Shown here piece after piece: positions 2,739-5,170 of a DNA stretch of 5,170 bases (its first letter is position 1; the number at the start of each line of letters is the position of its first letter). Source of the DNA: CAIXYX01 sp043806415. Lineage in GTDB: Archaea; Micrarchaeota; Micrarchaeia; Anstonellales; Anstonellaceae. The stretch lies in assembly GCA_043806415.1 (NCBI GenBank), contig JAZDHB010000095.1:1-5170 (forward strand), in the 5' to 3' direction. The notes below the pieces were generated by a model. That model saw only the letters and a list, made by a program, of their open reading frames with translations. It was not told the DNA's origin and ran no database searches. A program made the position numbers and the translations under genes.

Positions 2739-5170
2739 ATGACCCCGCCTGGACATGCGAGCGATCCGATAGCGAATGCCCATGGCATGAGCGAGCGGGC
2801 GCTCATGGAGGCGCTCGCAAGCTCGCCGGACGGATTGAGCCTGTCGCAGGCCAAGGAGCTTTTGCGCCGGCACGGGCCCAACACGTGGGAAATCAAGCAG
2901 AAGCACACGTGGCACGAGATCCTCCTGCGCCAGGTGAAGAACCTCCTCATCCTCCTCCTGATCGCATCGGCCGTCATCGCCTACCTGGCCGGCCATCTCA
3001 TCGACGCGGCCGGCATCCTGGCGGCCGTCGTGCTGTCCGTGGTATTCGGGTTCGCGCAGGAATACAAGGCCGAGCAGGAGCTCTCCGCCCTGCGCAAGCT
3101 CGCGGCCCCGCGGGCCGTGGTGATCCGGGAAGGCCGGGAGAGCGAGGTGGATGCCCGGGAGCTCGTGGTCGGGGACGTCATCCGCGTATCGGAAGGGGAC
3201 CTTGTCCCGGCCGACGCCCGGCTCCTCGAGGGCGATCTGTCGGCAGACCAGTCCGCACTCACGGGCGAGTCGCTGCCGGCCAACAAGAAAGCGGGAAGCG
3301 TTCCGGCGGCCACCCCGATGGCCGAGCGGACCAATTGCCTCTATGCCGGCACCCTCATCGTGCGCGGCAACGGCAAGGCGATGGTGTTCGCCACCAGCTT
3401 TGCCACGAGCTTCGGCCGGATCGCCAAGGATCTGGCGGGCGTGGAGGGCGGCCAGACCCCGTTGCAGAAACGGCTCACCGGCCTGGGCGAGAACATCGGC
3501 AAGGCGGCCGTCATCCTCTCGCTCCTCTTCTTCCTGTGGGGGCTCTGGCGCGGCGAGGATCTGGTCGCCATGCTCCTGGTCGCCGTCAGCCTGGCGGTGG
3601 CCGCCATCCCCGAGGGCCTGCCCACCGTGATGGCCATCACGCTGGGAGTGGGCGTGCAGCGCATGGCCCGGGAGCGGGCCATCGTGCGCAAGATGCAGGC
3701 CGTGGAGGCGCTCGGCTCGGCGACGGTGATCTGCACAGACAAGACCGGCACGCTCACCGAGAATAAGATGACGGCGCTGCGCATCGGCCTCGCGAGCGGG
3801 GACTACCTCATCGGGGGCGGGCCGATGGAACTTTCGGGGCGCATCGCGCGCTCGGACGGGCGCGAGATGAACGCACTCGAGCACGCGCATATCATCGGCC
3901 TTCTGAGCGCGGGCGTGCTGTGCAATGACGCTTCCCTTTGGTACGACAAGAACCGGCTCGTCGGCAGCCGGGGCGACCCGACCGAGGTGGCCCTGCTGGT
4001 GGCGGCGCACAAAGGGGGCCTGGACGCCACCCGCCTGCGCGACAGCTGGATCCTCTCCAAGCAGCGGCCCTTCGAATACGCGCGCAAGATGATGGTGCAG
4101 GTGCGCGAATGGGAGGGCCAGCACGTCTCTTATGTCAAGGGCGCGCCCGAAGTGGTCCTGGCGCGCTGCACGCGCATCCTCGGCCCCGAAGGCGAGCGGC
4201 CCATCAGTGCTGCGGACCGCCAGCGCATCAAAACGGCCTACGAGGACTGCGCGGCGCAGGCCCTGCGCACCCTGGGCGTCGCGCGCAAGAAGATGGCCTC
4301 GTCAAAAAGCGATCTGGCGAAAGAGAAGCATGGATTGTACGAGGAGGGGCTCACGTGGCTTGGCGTGGTCGGCCTGATGGACCCGCCGCGACCGGAAGTG
4401 AGGGCGGCCCTGGCCACCTGCCAGAAGGCCGGCGTGCGGGTGATCATGCTCACCGGAGACTCGCCGCTCACCGCCCGGCGCATCGCGCAAGATTTGGGCA
4501 TCCTTGAGGCGGGAAAAAAGCCGGTGCTCGGCGACGAGATCGACCGGATGAGCGACGCGCAATTGGCCGAGGCCGTCCGGGGGATGGCCGTGTGCGCCCG
4601 CGCCACGCCGGACCACAAGTTTCGAATCGTCAAGGCGTTGCAGGCGGCCGGGGAGATCGTGGCGCTCACCGGCGACGGGGTGAACGACGCGCCGTCCATC
4701 AAGAAGGCGGACATCGGCGTGGCGATGGGCATCGGCGGGACCGACGTGGCCCGCGGCTCGGCCGACATCATCCTCTTGGACAACAATTTCGGCACGCTCG
4801 TGCGGGCCGTGGAGCGGGGGCGCTCGATATTCGAGAACATCCGCTCGTTCGTGCATTTCCAGTTCACCACCAACGTGGCCGCGCTCGCGCTGATGTTCGC
4901 CTCGCCCCTGCTATTCGTCGTGCTGCCATTGAAGCCCGTGCAGATCCTCTGGATCAACATCATCATGGACGGCCCGCCCGCGCTGGCGCTGGGCCTCGAG
5001 CCCGCGCGCTCGGACGTGATGGTGCGCGCGCCGCGCCGGCCCTCCGCCCCGTTCCTGGGCCGGCCGATGCTCGCTTCCATCGTGTTCGGCGGCCTTTCCA
5101 TGGCCGCCGTGACCCTGGGCATATTCGGATATTATCTTGCCCACGAGCCGGCCAAGGCCGGGACCATGGC
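2739..5170 (+). CDS. P2-type cation-transporting ATPase, probable Ca2+ pump (3' truncated)
   Basis: Membrane pump that couples ATP hydrolysis through an aspartyl-phosphate to cation transport. The frame is open for 810 codons and runs off the window; about 80-100 residues (M8-M10) are missing. Domains: N-terminal segment SPDGLSLSQAKELLRRHGPN (about 30-50); M1 68-84 and M2 88-106; actuator domain with T175-G-E-S; M3 255-270; M4 with A289-I-P-E292-G-L; phosphorylation loop D334-K-T-G-T; nucleotide domain with GDPTEVALL, a degenerate FSSDRK-like motif (FEYARKMM) and K467-G-A-P-E; T572-G-D; hinge T644-G-D-G-V-N-D; M5 around N712; M6 LWINIIMDGPPALALGLEP (N740, D744); M7 about 777-800. M4 VAAIPE and M6 N-x3-D supply the residues of calcium site II. 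The SERCA site I glutamate of M5 is Ala (A715) and the M6 Thr is Met (M743), as in PMCA pumps, so one Ca2+ per cycle is inferred. Na+ or H+ cannot be excluded. An alternative start is ATG 2787, losing 16 poorly conserved residues. Confidence 0.95.
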   Translation, partial: MTPPGHASDPIANAHGMSERALMEALASSPDGLSLSQAKELLRRHGPNTWEIKQKHTWHEILLRQVKNLLILLLIASAVIAYLAGHLIDAAGILAAVVLSVVFGFAQEYKAEQELSALRKLAAPRAVVIREGRESEVDARELVVGDVIRVSEGDLVPADARLLEGDLSADQSALTGESLPANKKAGSVPAATPMAERTNCLYAGTLIVRGNGKAMVFATSFATSFGRIAKDLAGVEGGQTPLQKRLTGLGENIGKAAVILSLLFFLWGLWRGEDLVAMLLVAVSLAVAAIPEGLPTVMAITLGVGVQRMARERAIVRKMQAVEALGSATVICTDKTGTLTENKMTALRIGLASGDYLIGGGPMELSGRIARSDGREMNALEHAHIIGLLSAGVLCNDASLWYDKNRLVGSRGDPTEVALLVAAHKGGLDATRLRDSWILSKQRPFEYARKMMVQVREWEGQHVSYVKGAPEVVLARCTRILGPEGERPISAADRQRIKTAYEDCAAQALRTLGVARKKMASSKSDLAKEKHGLYEEGLTWLGVVGLMDPPRPEVRAALATCQKAGVRVIMLTGDSPLTARRIAQDLGILEAGKKPVLGDEIDRMSDAQLAEAVRGMAVCARATPDHKFRIVKALQAAGEIVALTGDGVNDAPSIKKADIGVAMGIGGTDVARGSADIILLDNNFGTLVRAVERGRSIFENIRSFVHFQFTTNVAALALMFASPLLFVVLPLKPVQILWINIIMDGPPALALGLEPARSDVMVRAPRRPSAPFLGRPMLASIVFGGLSMAAVTLGIFGYYLAHEPAKAGTM

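Noticed and set aside
2885..3766. Plus-strand 293-codon frame overlapping the ATPase in another phase
   Set aside because: It is a Gly/Arg/Pro-rich out-of-phase reading of the same DNA. The true frame contains TGES, PEGL and DKTGT.
2658..4124. Minus-strand open frame of 488 codons opposite the P-type ATPase
   Set aside because: The product is His/Arg/Ala/Gly-rich without family motifs, and it overlaps the ATPase frame, which holds every catalytic motif in order.
4238..5122. Minus-strand open frame of 294 codons opposite the ATPase C-terminal half
   Set aside because: It is antisense to the hinge and M5-M6 region of the ATPase. Its Ser/Arg/Thr/Ala-rich composition is typical of a shadow frame.

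Overview
The window reads as GC-rich archaeal chromosome. The strongest sign is a complete gene for TFB, the archaeal TFIIB homologue. TATA-type promoter boxes support this: they lie about 26 nt before several start codons, the spacing expected for leaderless archaeal mRNAs, and one has a purine-rich BRE-like flank. The lineage cannot be fixed from sequence alone. A euryarchaeal or DPANN archaeon is possible, but that is a guess.

Layout. (1) 29-523, plus strand: a RelBE-type toxin-antitoxin pair, with the antitoxin stop directly abutting a GTG start of the toxin. (2) 524-584: an AT-rich convergent gap holding the poly-U terminator of tfb and a small tandem duplication. (3) 585-1490, minus strand: tfb, with a Shine-Dalgarno sequence, a leader of about 70 nt and a strong TATA box. 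(4) 1491-1826: a 336-bp gap with promoter elements, hairpins and perhaps a small transcript. (5) 1827-2480, minus strand: an uncharacterised 217-residue protein with an ADP-ribosyltransferase-like HGTS signature. (6) 2481-2738: a divergent intergenic region with an 18-bp perfect GC palindrome and promoter candidates in both directions. (7) 2739 to the window end, plus strand: a P2-type cation-transporting ATPase, cut by the window edge in its last membrane region. Its ion-site residues resemble the plasma-membrane (PMCA) calcium pumps more than SERCA.

The genes do not form one pathway. A basal transcription factor, a probable Ca2+ efflux pump, a plasmid-style addiction module and an orphan protein each have their own promoter. 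Only the toxin and antitoxin form a clear operon. The most unusual element is the 217-residue protein with the HGTS motif. The two GC-rich gaps, which contain promoter-like and terminator-like structures but no convincing gene, also merit a look. I see no CRISPR array, tRNA, rRNA or insertion sequence.
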